Shown: in pieces, positions 1 through 12,861 of the stretch | How positions within the stretch are numbered: the stretch's first letter is position 1 | How the letters are laid out: each line of letters starts with the position of its first letter | Assembly: GCA_950295325.1 (NCBI GenBank) | Contig: OX485803.1 | Location: forward strand, 64,931,554 to 64,995,553 | Length of the DNA stretch: 64,000 nucleotides | Source of the DNA: Polytrichum commune | Taxonomy: Eukaryota; Streptophyta; Polytrichopsida; Polytrichales; Polytrichaceae | Direction: 5' to 3' | Notes under the pieces: generated by a model | Databases searched by the model: none | The model's input: only the letters and a program-made list of their open reading frames with translations | Told to the model about the DNA's origin: nothing | Program-made: the position numbers and the translations under genes

Positions 1-910
1 TTTCTTTGACCACAAATGTGCTCCACATTGATGAAACCAATGAACATTTTGAGCGATTGAATGCAATGAAAACAAAGACTAAAATGCATATAATCCTCAA
101 ATAAAGAGGTTCATACTTCAACAATTTCAACTAAAAGCTATGTAATCTTGATGTATGCGAATTTTTATAGCTTTAAACGCAAAAATGGTAACATAGAGTT
201 CATCAAGCTTCTAAGGATACCAATTGCACATGGGTGTGATCTTCAAACAAATATCAACAATTTTTTTATAACAAAATCTTGACTTTCTAGGTGCAACGCA
301 ACAACCTTCATTTATATAGGAAAATGAAATGATTTTTTTTTAATATATTAGAAAAACGCTTGAACCTTCAGGAAAATAAGGAGTGATGAGTTTGCTTTAT
401 GTAATTGAATCCCTAAAGGTGGTCTTACCGTAAATTTGGGATTGTGGTTGGTTCTTGAATGCTTGATTTGAGATAGTGATTGCCAATGTGAAGAGAAAAC
501 TTTTTAATTAAAGCATGACTCATCTCTATGTTGTGTGTATAGTCGTTATCACCAACCAAGTCCTCCTTATCGCCTTTGAATGGTTTCTTGTGTTGGAGTC
601 TCCACCTTAGGTCCATTCACAAAGTGAAGGTCTTCACATGGGATGATGTTTGGTTGGGCAAAAATTCAAAGGATGGAACTTGTAGGGCTAAGAAGGTTGA
701 ATGGATTTGCTTGCTCTCAAGCAAAAGCTAATTGGATACAAGGTTGTTGACTACAAGACCCAAATCAATACACTATCGGGTGGAAAACACGCTACTTATA
801 GCCCATCTCTTTGTTAAAAGTCTTGTCCTTAATAAAGCATCTTGGAAATTTAATCTCCAAGATAGAGTCAATTCCATCAAACCCGGGAGGGGAAAGTGTT
901 TGGCTGCTCA
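1..910. other. no gene seen
   Basis: AT-rich sequence with scattered short open frames that overlap on both strands. No domain, repeat or RNA gene recognised. Confidence 0.6.
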
Positions 911-1397
911 TACCGTAGCTCTCTAGCAACTTGGGCACTTGTCTGCCTAATAGTTAATCAAAGTGCGAAAGTAAGTTAGGCATGCCAGAAAATAATATCT
1001 TAAAATTGGGCAGATTCAAAAAGTAATTTCAAGTAAGGTAGACATTCATCCAAGTCATTTCTATAATTCATGAATGGTTTTCCTAATTTCATCTATGACG
1101 GCCATGATTAACCTAACCACTTCCCTTCACCAACATTCCTTACCCTAAAGTTTGTCTTTTACTTGTATGTCAAGGTTTTGCCTGGCAACAAATTTTGCTT
1201 TTGTGTGAGAGTTATAGAGAGTGGTCTTTGTGAGAGACTAAGTTGTTATGTTGTTTGTGAGAGATTATTATGAATTTAGGCACTCTTTGAATGTTATTTC
1301 TTCCTTTTTTTCGACACTTAAAGAAATGAATTTCCCACAAATTTAGGCACCTTTGAAACTAATTATTTTCTGCCCAAGCTACTAGAGAGCTACGGTA
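911..1397. mobile_element. inverted-repeat element of unknown superfamily
   Basis: TACCGTAGCTCTCTAG plus CAACTTGGGCA (911-937) is matched by its reverse complement at 1371-1397 with 25 of 27 bases equal. The element is 487 bp and non-coding. The target duplication is not clear, so the superfamily is not assigned. Confidence 0.65.
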
Positions 1398-4300
1398 TAT
1401 GTGCAATGATCTTTATTAAGAAGGGCAAAGACACTGGCTCACGTGCCTTTGAATAGGGCGTTATTGGTTCAAAGAAAATAAACTAAAAAAGCTTGAACGG
1501 AAGTTATATGTTGTCGAACAACAACAAGTTACTTAAACATTCCATCATCCTTAGTTCAAATAGTGCAAATCAATAGGGGAAAATGCTTGGTGACCCAACC
1601 CAATGAAACAAGTAACTTGTTTTCCACATTTGGGGATCTTTTGTGGCAAAAAGGAACCACAACTACCAAACCTTAGAGGATTGTATCATGATGGTGGGCT
1701 CCATGAATGGTAGGAGAAAACATCGTTACTAACTCAACACCCCTCTTCGGTGGAGCCTTCAAGTAAAATTCTTCCCATGACAGATGGGAGTGAGGGGTGA
1801 TCAATGCCAACAACAACTTTTGCAAAAAAGAAATCAACCTCAACTCCAATACACGTGGTGTGGAATGCACTCACTCAAAGTGGTCAAGACACTTAGTGGC
1901 TCACATGATAGTTTCCATGAGTAGTCATTGATTTATCTCTTGAAGAATATTTTGCAAGGATTCTCATTCCGAACATGCATAAAGTCGTTCAGCTTGAGAT
2001 CGTTGCACCGTGGGGCCAATTTTTTTGAGTGGAGATTAACAATGGCACTTGATGGGCTTGGGAATGAAATATGTTGTAGAACATGCCTTCACAACATGAG
2101 TCCACTCTCTAATTCTCTGGTTCAATTCTCAATGCCTCAATGTTGCCACATTCGCAATCGAATTGGAGGAGGCGGTAAGACAAGAAATGGAATATATTTG
2201 GGGAGTGCATGTTGGGCGCGAGGGAAGCTAAGACATGAGCAGTGAGTGGTAACATCAATGTTATATTATGGCCGAGTTGTTCCCTATACCAATCTTCTCC
2301 ATGTGTTCAAACAACCACATTGTGATAACTTCTCTACAATCCAAGTGATAATAACTTCAAATTGTGCAACAATGTTGGATCTTGGGCTTCTTTTTTAACT
2401 TACCACAATCAATGGACAATGATTCATGTGAGAAATTTCTCTAATATTTCCATCGATGCCCAAAAACTTAATTTCTTTTTTTCCAGCATGTTGCCATCAA
2501 TTCATATCTCAAACCTACATGAATTTTGAAGAAACAATTTAAATTATATTCCACAATAAGAATGTGCTTGCATTTTTTGAAGAATTAGATGTTAAATGCA
2601 ACAAAAATATTTAAGTCCATTTCCATCCATAATATTATAATAGAAGTTGTCATTATTTATGGGAAAATATCACATGTATATGATATTAGTGGGTGTAATT
2701 CCAAATACTTGTCCTCCCTCACCGCTCACTGCTCACTGCTCTCATCATAGCACTCCCATGTTGGGCATCATAGTGGGCTTCGGTGTGTCCACTATGATGG
2801 AGTGTTGTGCTGCACTCTTGGCCTTCACATAGAAGGCTTGGCATTCATCGTCCAAGACCCGAAAATGATCCAAAGCATGCTTGATGGGTGGCCCAAATAT
2901 GTGAAGCTAGAGTGAGAGCAAGCGGAGGGTGCATGGGTGACAATGCCACCCACAATTGCCTGAGCATGAGTCGAATAACTTTGGGTTTGAAGCAGAATGA
3001 TATCAAGTGGCTAGTTGTTGGGGGCACTATGCCTACAAGGTGGACACATGCATTGGTCTTGCAATTGGGGAAAATGATTGTGCCTTCAAGGTAGGGATGG
3101 CCCTCCTTGCCCATGATGTGGAGCGTCCTGCTTTGGTAGGTTACAAGATTACTTGAGGGGAGGCTCCTTGGGGGTCATGGGAGGAATTCATTGTGTACCC
3201 ATTTTTTTGGTTATGTTTGAGAACGGTGTACTCGGCATAGTCATCCTCTTCCTTGCTATCAACAACGTGTTTTCATAGTGTTGGAAACGAGACATTTCGG
3301 TCATGTTTTCTCAATGGCATGGACATCTTGTTCGCTTGGGCATCTATGAGTGCCACCATTAATGCCTTCAAAGGAGTCCAACGTAAGCTTGTATGAAGTG
3401 GCGAACTTCGATTCGAGCCCTTGGAGGTGGGACTCTAACCTTATCGAGCTCATGATTCATCTCCAACCAAGTTTGCGAATCAACATGGACTTCCTTTGCA
3501 TGTATGGGGTCGCCTCACTGCATTGAGTTCATGTCCTTGCTTTGCTTTGCCATTTCTAGGTTTAGATACATTGGGAGCTTCAACTTTACCCCAATTGCAA
3601 AGATTGGATTTGTAGAACACCCACCGATACGGTGGTCAGTGAGCCTCAACTTGCTCAAGGAAAACCCCATGCAATACACACACATTGTCAAGCACCCATG
3701 TCCTTCATGTTGTCCTAAACGCAATTTGTGGCAACTTATTGTAGCCTCAATCCTCAACGCGATATACACCTTTCTCCACACATGTTGTTCAACCCAGCTT
3801 GCAAAGTCTGTATTTGCAAAATTACATAACCTTGTCATCTCCATGCACATGGTCCATGTCATAGAGTTTATCAACGACATCCACCAAGTGCCAAAATGCC
3901 CATTCTGGTCGTAGGGTTTTGTCAAGACCTGTACCGTAGTGTAAAGGTAGGGTATTCACAAAGCTCTCACATGCACCACCGCACCATGCATCACCACTAA
4001 GGACCGTCATCTTGAAGGACCACCAACAAAAAACAAAAACAAAAACAAAACAAAAAAGTGTGGAAATGTGAAACTACGTTTTGCCAATTTTTTGACAATC
4101 ACACCACAAAGATTGCAATGCAAAGATCTTTTACAAGGGCATAGCCTTTCTAACTTATAACCTCTAACAATGACGTGTGTGCAATGAGAGGATGATCATG
4201 TGCATGGTGGCAACATGAAAGGAAAAGAAGAGCACAATTGATGTTGGAGAATCAAGTTGGCCTTCCAGCCAACCCTAAACTATGTATGAAGTGGGCCTTA

Positions 4301-4559
4301 ATGTCACATGCTTTATAGTGTCACGTACCCTAGTTTGGCGCATACACTAGGTTCCACTAACGATCTACAACTTCACCCTTAGTTTCACCTCATAACACTT
4401 GGTGTTCAAGTACGCTTACAAAAATCTTGGCATAAGTATGTTCAGTAATGTTGAGGTGTATGGCAATGTTACACAATGCTCTACAAGTTGACTGAAAATG
4501 TACACAAATGATACTTGGCATGAGTATGCTCAAGAATATCTTCCTCTTGCATACTAATA
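1398..4559. other. no intact gene seen; possible ancient coding relic at 2845-4010
   Basis: Two opposed 136-codon frames overlap at 3504-3925. The minus-strand reading (with WAFWHLVDVVDKLYDMDHVH just upstream in another frame) looks slightly more protein-like, but no family is recognised. The rest is AT-rich with a (CAAAA)n tract at 4030-4056. Confidence 0.4.
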
Positions 4560-4690
4560 TGTAAACACATTATATTTACTACACTAAATATGTTATTTAG
4601 TGTCATATGGTATTTTATGTCACTATGGTAACTTTTCATATGACACTTCTTATGAATAAGTGAACAAATATTGTCATGGATGATGCATGA
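4560..4690. repeat. dispersed repeat R4, copy 1
   Basis: CTACACTAAATATGTTATTT, GGTATTTTATGTCACTATGG then TAACTTTT, and TGACACTTCTTATGAATAAG. The same blocks occur reversed at 42405-42530, and a looser relative lies at 31040-31250. Confidence 0.55.
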
Positions 4691-4959
4691 GTTCAACCAT
4701 TGGCCAACCTTCTCTTGTCACCAACTTGTGATGAAAATATTGTCATGGATGATTGAAACTTTGATGAAAAAATCACTTGGTAAGCAACGTTAATTGCAAC
4801 ATTGAAAATCTATTATCACCAAAAAAAAAAATTAAAAAAAATTACAAGGAATGATAGGTTATGTTGGGTGTAACATTTGGTGTTGGTGATGCTACACCAC
4901 AGTTTACAATTAATATTGTGTAAGACAATTAAAATCAGTGACACTAAATATCATAAGTA

Positions 4960-7400
4960 GTATAGTACTATGCTCAACAACATCTTCTCGTTGCGTATTA
5001 AAACGCAAAACTATCATCTCAAGTGTCCCAATGTGCTACGCTAAATGTCGTAATATAACCTAGTTTTCGCTTCAAATGTTACTTATGTTGACAATAGTGG
5101 CATGTCGATAATGAGCAGACGTGAAACTTTGGAACCTCTAGGCATTCACCAATGGTGCGCGTAACACCAAATACCCTAACCAGTGTGGTCTAATTCAGGG
5201 GTCTCGTACCCCCAACTCAGGGATCCACTTAACCAGTGATCGGGAAAGATTATGGGCATAATCGGTAGAGATCCTAGTGTTTGCAAGTCCAACCGGTTAC
5301 ATGTTGACATCCTTCGGTTTTCCTTTATTAAATTGGGGTATATTCTATAAACTGCTCTAACATGATCGGTAATTCTCCTGAAGTCTTGAACTTCAACCGG
5401 TTATTTCTCAAACTCAACCGATTCATCTGGAATGAACTGCCGGTTCTCCCTGATCATACCACTTAACCAAAATGCATAAACCACCAGGGTACTTAATGTT
5501 CCTGCGCTTTTGGCGTCACCAAATCCTTCACCCAGAAACCGATGGGAATGCGAGGACTGATAAGTGACATAAATATAGGTACGAGGTTTAGAAGAGAAGA
5601 TCCCTTGCGAGCTCCTGCAACCCATTGGGATCTCAAAGAAAAGCTGCCATAAAGAAGATATAGACAGACGGAGACGTGTGGGAACTCATGAGCTGACAGT
5701 ATACATGCAACTGAACTTCACTTAGTTGCAGACAGGGATGTTGCAGACCCACAGACTGACAAGTATGCAACAGTAGTTGCAGACAGAGAGAAAGATGAAG
5801 AGAAAGTTAAGGAGAGAGACAGGCAGACGTGTAAGAAACTGTGGAACTTAATAAGCTTGCAGGTGGGGAGGATGTGGATGTGCCAGAAACGATCATTTAC
5901 ACTACTTCCAGACGTGCCATGGGAACAACGAAGAAGTGGTAAATGCTTGAGTCGTTGGTATGTGTGTGACTGACAGGCGGAGACTAGAGTGACGGTGTGA
6001 AGAAACGGCAGTAGTTATAAGGTAAGCCTCGTTTTGCACTATAAGTTTAAGGTGGATGTTCACTGTTGCCTGGCAATATTAGTGTAATATGTGTTTACAC
6101 GATGATCTTATGACTTGGACGTATGGACGATTTGGAATTTGAGGAAGTAGTTCTGAGCTTGTGCAAGTTTTCAGTAAGGTTACAGAGAAGCTTCCTATCC
6201 GTACGGCCGTATTTGTCATAAGAGGTGTCCGTTTTCTGTATTGAGCTTTGTCATTTGTGTGCTTAATAATAAGTTTATGTTTGCCTCGTCTTTGCCTCAT
6301 TGTTTTGTGGAAGGTGTCATTGATGGGTCACATTACATTCTTGCATATCAACGTGCAAAAGGCGATCATCTTAAGCATCTCAATGTGCTACAATGAGCAT
6401 CATAAAGTAGGTATTTTTGCACTTTAAGAGACTACCTATCTTGACAAATAGTATCATGTTGATAATTAGTGGGCGTGACACTTCTAGACCTCTAGGCATC
6501 TAGTTTAGGCCCTTCGAAAAGATGGTATGTGACACTACATACCATAGACAGTGTGGTGTTCGAGCATAGAGCTTGAGTCGAGAGCTCGGAGAAAAGAACG
6601 TTTTTGTTGGTGGGGTGCCTCTTACATGTGCTTGTTCACTCAAGTGCACTTTACACACGAGCTCTCAAGCTTAAGATGGCGCTTTGATGGATCCTATGTG
6701 GAATGACTATTACAAGCTCTCGATAAATTTTGACAAGCTCTCACTTAATTTTGACAAGCTCTCGCTCAAAATCTTAAGCAACCTTGTGGAGGTTGGTTAG
6801 GAATTGTCGAGAGCTAGAGCTCTCGTCTTGTGGGCCCCAAAGCTAACGGGCATTCGAGCATTATTTAGCTTGTCATGAATGCTACCATTGACTTGACATG
6901 AATGCTTTTTATTTATTTAATATCGTTCCCTCCTTTATCTCTCACTTTGAGAATGGCCACTATACTAACTCGAACTATTTTGAACTTGAAGACATTTGTC
7001 GACCTCTCTATAGTTTGAGATCTAAATGAAAGCTTGTTAGCTTCAAGAATCAAACTCCCAAAAATGGCTTTAGTGTACACAAATGACACTTGGCATCTTG
7101 GTGCTCAAGAATATCTTCCTCTTGCATATTAAAATGTAAACACATGACACTTGCCATTGGTAGGCTCAATAATATCTTCCCCTTGCATACTAGAACGCAA
7201 ATAAAACTATTATCTCAAGCAACCCAACGTGTTGCACTAGTTGTCATAACGTAAGTCATTTTTCGCTTTAGAAAGTCTCTTATGGTAATGAATAGTACCA
7301 TATTGGCAATTAGTGGACGTGGCACTTTGAGACCTCTTGGCATCTAGTTTAGGCACTTCGCAAATAGTGTACGTGACACAAAAATACCATACACGGTGTA
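4960..7400. repeat. dispersed repeat R1, three copies in a cluster
   Basis: Copies at about 4960-5175, 6325-6560 and 7070-7400 share (C/T)TTGC(A/G)TA..AAACGCAAA, GTCATAA, GTAGTGGGCGTGACACTT, ACCTCTAGGCATC and a CAGTGTGGTST end. The DNA between copies 1 and 2 (5190-6320) holds repeat R3 and unassigned sequence. Confidence 0.65.
5240..5450. repeat. dispersed repeat R3, copy 1 (uninterrupted)
   Basis: GATCCTAGTGTTTGCAAGTC then CAACCGGTTACATGTTGACA and TCCTTCGGTTTTCC, then GAAGTCTTGAACTTCAACCG. It matches 34680-34850 and the SINE-split copy at 33310-33600. Confidence 0.72.
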
Positions 7401-7700
7401 GTATACAAATTAGTTGAATGCATGTTACCAATACCTAACAATCAATAATGGTATCAAAGAACCTCCATGTGGGTATCTAAATTATAATACCAATTAGATA
7501 TTGATATTTGATGGGTATGTTAAATTGAGAAAGAGTCTTTGTATACCCAAGTTATTATGTGGGTCAATACCCATCCTACAACATATTGATAATAAGACAA
7601 TTCTACCCTAGGTATGAAGGATCTTGCATGGAACATAGACCTAAATGGTATTAAAACATAAATATCCTCAAATACCCATAACCTAGTGTATATATAGAAA
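7400..7700. repeat. dispersed repeat R2, copy 1
   Basis: Contains TATCAAAGAACCTCC, GAGTCTTTGTATACCCAAGT, TATTATGTGGGTCAAT and GGTATGAAGGATCTTGCATG. The same order of blocks is found at about 34250-34570 and, reversed, at 40860-41090. Confidence 0.65.
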
Positions 7701-8040
7701 TGGAATATTCATCATAGACACCCGAATGCCATTTAAAAAAAGAGGTTCAAGTCCAACATAGGGCATGACTCCCAAGATCCTTGAATACACAATTGGGCTG
7801 TTATTGTACTTCTCCTAACTTACAATACATCTATAATTGGAGAGAGGAAATTATTGTTTATGAATGCACCTCTCATCTATCCAACATAAAAACTTGACCC
7901 CTAAGGTAGAAAATACCATACCCCGTGAAAATAAGGTGATTCACATTGAGGATCTGGCTGACAATCATGAGATAAATTTTCAAGATAGACGAGAAGGATT
8001 CATGAAGAATGCAAGTTGTTTCGTATTTTTCAGCCTTACA

Positions 8041-8062
8041 CAAAAAAAAAAAAAAAAAAAAA
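8041..8062. repeat. poly-A run
   Basis: About 22 consecutive A. The sequence to its left shows no SINE or LINE body that I can recognise. Confidence 0.9.
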
Positions 8063-8109
8063 ATGCTACAATTTTTCAAAGTGGAAAGTTGTCAAAACCC
8101 CTACTCGTT

Positions 8110-8900
8110 CACTAGATTCTCCCTACACCGAACACGGTAATCCGCAATTCCATACAAAAACATCGCCTAAATCGGTTACCTTGTGAGTACATTAACACTT
8201 GACTCCCATTGGCGACACTAAGTGTACACACATTGAAGTTGCCGCCGAGTCATGATATGTTTTAGAAATGGCACTTCACCATTATGACGGCGGTCGAGTG
8301 CACGGCTGGAGGGTGGAGAACGGGTTACGGTATGTCTACCTTATAGGATTGTTGCCGATTCATCTCAAATAACCTAACCTCAAACAGACAAATTGGAGGT
8401 CTCCAAGACTGAATTCCGGTGTCAAATCACTCAAAACACAGGATTCATACTTGTCTATGTTGCGTGAGCGAGAGAGAGCGAGGCAGTACGCTCAAATGCG
8501 ATAATTTCATCTCCCTCCTCCATGATTGTGCTCAGTCGAGTCAAGTCGACGAGATCAAAGTGACATTCTGATTCCGGTATCATTTCCACGTCGTGCTCGA
8601 AGCAAGTTCATTCCTAACAATCTCTGTCGATTGTCAGTTTGGAGAGGAGCTCTTCCCTTTCTAGGAGAAGCCTAAAAGCTACACTTATCTTATTAGACGA
8701 TGATGCGCACAGGTGAGGTGTGGTGTACTGGCGTTGCCTTTGTTACGAGGTTGAGCATGAGCTTCGAATGATTCCAAACGAGTCGCAGTGCGACAGTTAG
8801 AATGTAGTACCAATAACGAATTCAGATCTAGGACTCATCACCGCTTCATCTTTGTCAGTCAACTCGATGTATAGGTGTTAGTATTAGTACTATTTCACAG
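8110..8900. other. CpG-retaining, less AT-rich stretch without open frames
   Basis: This interval is visibly richer in CG dinucleotides and less AT-biased than its surroundings, but it has no long open frame and no known repeat. It could be an old gene remnant, a non-coding RNA locus or a recent insertion. Confidence 0.35.
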
Positions 8901-9390
8901 TGACATCAAGATTTGGACATTGAGATTTAGTGGGATGGATAAATAAATAAATAAACAAGAAAACGGTAGAACCGTGAGGCTCTGTCCTTTATTATGAAAG
9001 ACTACAATTATAGTTGTCCACTTTGCTCATGCCAATCCATGGCTATTTACTATACCAAACCTTTCTTGGATTTTGTGCACCTTCTTCTCAAATGCAGGTC
9101 AAGGATTTTGATATCACCCGAAATTTTTAGAATAAATAATCAAGAATTGCCGAAATAACTATAGTTAACTAGATTTCTTTCAATGCATTTTAGGGAGCAA
9201 TTATAGTTCTATATATACATATACAGATATATACACACACATATACATATATAATTATAGTTAACATCCACATTAAATAAAGTGGACCAAAAATAACAAG
9301 AATAAGTAACGTCCAAGTGTGAACACAAAGTGGTTAGGAAATTTGCTCTTGAAACGAAGAAGTTGATGCATAGTCTTTGTCCTACAGACA

Positions 9391-9645
9391 GAGCCAATAA
9401 ATAAATAACGAACGTCGGGCAATCCGATGTGAATTTGAGGTCTATTGGCTCTACCCTGCTCAAGAATCTTCTTGGTGCAGGGTGAGGTTTACTGCCTACC
9501 TTGTGGTGGGTGGGTTCTTGGCTTCCTACCTACTTAGCTAGTTTTTTTTGCTGTCAAGTAGAAGGAAGATTTCACAGCGAGAATCGAACCGCCAACCACT
9601 CCCTTCGGAAATGGGTACCTCTTCACTATCACCCAGTAGTTTAGG
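9391..9645 (-). mobile_element. tRNA-derived SINE, family B, copy 1
   Basis: On the minus strand: A box TAGTGAAGAGG (9618-9628 reverse, perfect to TRGYNNARNNG), B box GGTTCGATTCTC (9579-9590 reverse), 27 bases between them. A body containing CTACTTGACAGC and CCTGCACC follows, ending in a TTATTTATTTATT tail. The body matches 42637-42775 and the head matches 33391-33537. Target duplication not recognised. Confidence 0.78.
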
Positions 9646-10741
9646 GTCATCTTGGACCAGGTTTAGTAGGATGATTTGTTGTTTATGAGAGTGTTGTAGA
9701 ATTCGATAGAGCCACTTTGGGAAAGTTGGTCTTATGGTACGATCCCTTAGACACGTGACAATTGTGATTATTGGAATCTAATGTCATTTTTCCACTCATG
9801 CTGAGATGTGGTTTCCATACCAGACTCAAGTGGGTCTCAACCAACAAAGGAATGGCATGTGACAAAAATGTGGGGGGGGGGGATTATTATTCTTGTTTGA
9901 AAGAGAGAGCCCTTTCTCATATCAACCCTTAAAGGATGTAGTGTCTCGATATACAACTACATACATAATTTAGACTTTACCAAGTTAAAATTGATGTTCT
10001 ATATAATAATGGATTTGAAACCTTATTTGGAACTTTTTTTATGTCAAGGAGAAAATATATTCATACTCGATGTTAATGATTAGAATATAAAATATGTATT
10101 TGCATCCAAGGGCACCCATGTTGTGTATTTGAAATTAAACCTTTAGTAACATCAAGATTTTCAACTGATTCCAAAAAGTGCACTTGAAAATATATCTAAT
10201 TTTAGACAATGTCACTCTTGACATATTAGCTAGTGAAAGAATGTAGTTCAAATATATGTTTTTGTAGGCTCATTGTGGGCCTCTTGGACGCTTAAAGGTT
10301 AATAGGGGTGGGAGAGAAAAACGGCCATTATTCTAAAAAGTCGAGAACCTTGTCATTGTTATTGGGTTTTACAATAACCACCAAAAAATTGATCATGTGT
10401 CGTTTCATATCTCTCGACAAATGATACAAATGGAGTGAGGACATGGCAAAACATCCCCAATCGAATTGAACACGTTGAAATATGTAGATTTTGAGTTTCT
10501 TATTAGGTAGTATACATTATAAAAAATGTGGTTTAGTTTCTAATTCTCAAATCTCCATTTTACTTGGTGGAATCACACCGTTGGGTGAGAGAGTTTAGGG
10601 TTAGTGGGATCTATCAAGCCATTGCCATGGTGTAGTTTGCCCTAAATGTAACCGGTGTTGTGGAATTTTAGGTGTAATGATATGCAACGAGATTGATCTT
10701 AAAATTCGGAAACCAAAAGGCTTATGGAACTATAAAGTGCA

Positions 10742-11300
10742 TCAAGATGATATCCATAAGATTGATATTTTAGAATAATGGACTGCAATAGCTTCTTGCC
10801 ATGAGATAGAGGCTACTATCAATTTGATGGTCCAATTGAAATATAAATTTGAGTACTGCATTTTGAAATAAGGAAGTAAACACATCTCTAACGGAGATGT
10901 AAACATGACACTCCAACACAAAATGTGTCTCATTTTCAGTTACACTATGAGTGCAAAAGTGACATAATTTGTTATCTCTAGGGATTGGGATAACCAACCA
11001 TCAGCAAATTTCAACAGCGAGTTCGTGGTTCATGGTGTGGAAAGCACCAATGATTTTTAGTACGGGTGGTGTCAATGGTTGTTTCAAGTACAATACACAT
11101 TGGCAGTGGAGAAAGTCCGTGAGGCGATAGATTTAAAATTTCTTCCATGTCAAGTTGAAATAATTCCATTCTTTAGCCAAAAAAAAAAAAAGGCCTCCTT
11201 AATATCATTGAATGTAGTAGTGTTGGGATGTCATGGGTTTTTCATCGTAATAGAGCCCATGATGCATTCCAAATGGTTGTCATTTTTGCGCCAAATGCAA
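10742..11300 (-). pseudogene. LINE-like relic with reverse-transcriptase-type zinc knuckle
   Basis: The 10742-10997 frame reads VIPIPRDNKLCHFC, then THFVLEC, i.e. C-x2-C-x9-H-x4-C, followed by sequence of the kind found after reverse transcriptase domains (ECHVYISVRDVF). Upstream sequence up to about 11300 continues in other frames with stops and a 12-base A/T run. No reverse transcriptase core is visible. It differs in sequence from the 15.9-kb LINE and may be another LINE clade. Confidence 0.55.
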
Positions 11301-11529
11301 ACCTATTTTTGGTCAGGCGAGGATGTTGAAAAATGTCTCTTCTTGATTCAATGTGATATTTTCTCCTTCATTCCCACACGATGTGTCTATATAAAACAAT
11401 TTGAATGAAAAAACACAAACATGTCGGACAATGATCACATGTATTTCACACCTCAAAAACATGTACTTCACTATATTATATTATAAAATGATGTGCACAA
11501 TACCATCCTTGACGAATTATGAATGAGTT

Positions 11530-11628
<99 letters not shown>

Positions 11629-11637
11629 ATATATTGT
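11530..11637. repeat. compound (AT)n/(GT)n microsatellite
   Basis: An (AT)n run is followed by more than 30 GT units broken by single A changes. The poly-His/Thr reading frame across it on the other strand is an artefact. Confidence 0.95.
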
Positions 11638-11846
11638 TGTCTCCCTTTAACATGACATTTTGGCCTCAAAAATCAAATTATTGAAGTTTTTCAAGAAAAA
11701 TGCCTATTTCAATGTAAAATTTTATTCTATATACACAGTGAAGATAGAAAAGTATGAAAGAATATTTTTATGGTAAAAATTTGTTGATAACGTCACGTAA
11801 TATGGAGTTCAAGGGAAAATAGTCCCATGATGATGTCTTCACCATA

Positions 11847-12370
11847 TCACACACTATCAAAGTAAGAATTTATTGTCTTATGATGATGTTTGTTAATGTT
11901 AGAAATTGACATCTTGTTCAATTTATCCATAAAAGATTACATGTTCATCACATCTACAACTGAAAACTTTGAAGGATGTTCCACTGCAAAATTGATAGTA
12001 ATTGCGCATACTCGCAAGCTTGAGGAACCTTGACTATTGGTGTTGGCTAGTCATCTACATCATTCCCCTCCACTTTCTCTTGTTTCAAATATGAACCCAA
12101 ATGGATTTCTCTACCCCATGCTAAATCCACCAACTCAACCATGATGTACTATGCATCAACAATTTCTTCTCATACCAATTGCACATATTCTTCAATTGGC
12201 ATTTCTTCACTTCCAATATTCAAAGAGTAATTGAGACTTGCCAATTCATTTGTTGCTTCTTTCATTATTGATTTCTCACGTTCATCATATATGGCAAAAT
12301 CAGCACTCCAATATGTAATTAAAAACTTGAACATCTTCAAGTTATTTTGTATGATTTGCACTTTCATCTC
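11847..12370 (-). pseudogene. Tigger transposase relic, C-terminus
   Basis: Reading downward: SADFAIYDEREKSIM, EEMPIEEYVQLV, EIVDA, MVELVDLAWGR, PTPIVKVPQACEYAQLLS, EHPSKFSVVDVMNM, then FMDKLNKMSISNINKHH and a stop at 11847-11849. This is the acidic, poorly catalytic tail of plant-type Tigger transposases. About 300 bases between this part and the middle part (12370-12677) do not align and may be another insertion. Multiple stops and frameshifts. Confidence 0.75.
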
Positions 12371-12676
12371 TCACCATATAATAGCATGTGTTACATTAGG
12401 AATTATTTGTATCTTGTATATATTTAGTATTTACCTTGGCTATCTTTGATTTCAACTAGACTCTATTATAAATAAGACTAGAGGACTCCACCTGGGAGAT
12501 TTAATAGTTCCAAAAGGTAAAGGGGAGTTACCCACTAGTTGGAACTATGGTATTACACGATGTTTGTACCTCATCAATAATGATTGTTAGTTAAGAGCAC
12601 TTAACTCACCCCAAATGCATGGAGGGAAAGCCGGTTAACTACATGCCTCAGGACTAGCTAAGGGGACCTTCAACTC

Positions 12677-12861
12677 TTAGTTCCTACAATATATAAGGCT
12701 CAAGGTTGGGTGGTTTGTGCCTCTTAATTTTCCTCTCATTTCAAGAGATGTTACATTATTTTTCACAAGTCCTAAGTGACAGAAGATCCATTCCAAGTGC
12801 TTCTTTTTATGTTGTACTTTGATTGAAGCAATTATTCCATGATCCAAGGGTTGTACCACAC
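12677..12861 (-). pseudogene. Tigger transposase relic, middle part
   Basis: Begins VVQPLDHGIIASIKVQHKKK, the conserved VVQPLDQGIIASFK block that directly follows PPNVTSVV in pogo/Tigger transposases. The two halves are separated by the 847-bp insertion at 12862-13708. Similarity fades below about 12760. Confidence 0.82.

Noticed and set aside
3504-3925. Two overlapping 136-codon frames on opposite strands
   Set aside because: Neither shows a domain, and no start context or splice pattern favours one; kept only as a possible relic.
11471-11653. Minus frame of repeated Thr-His
   Set aside because: Pure translation of the (GT)n microsatellite.
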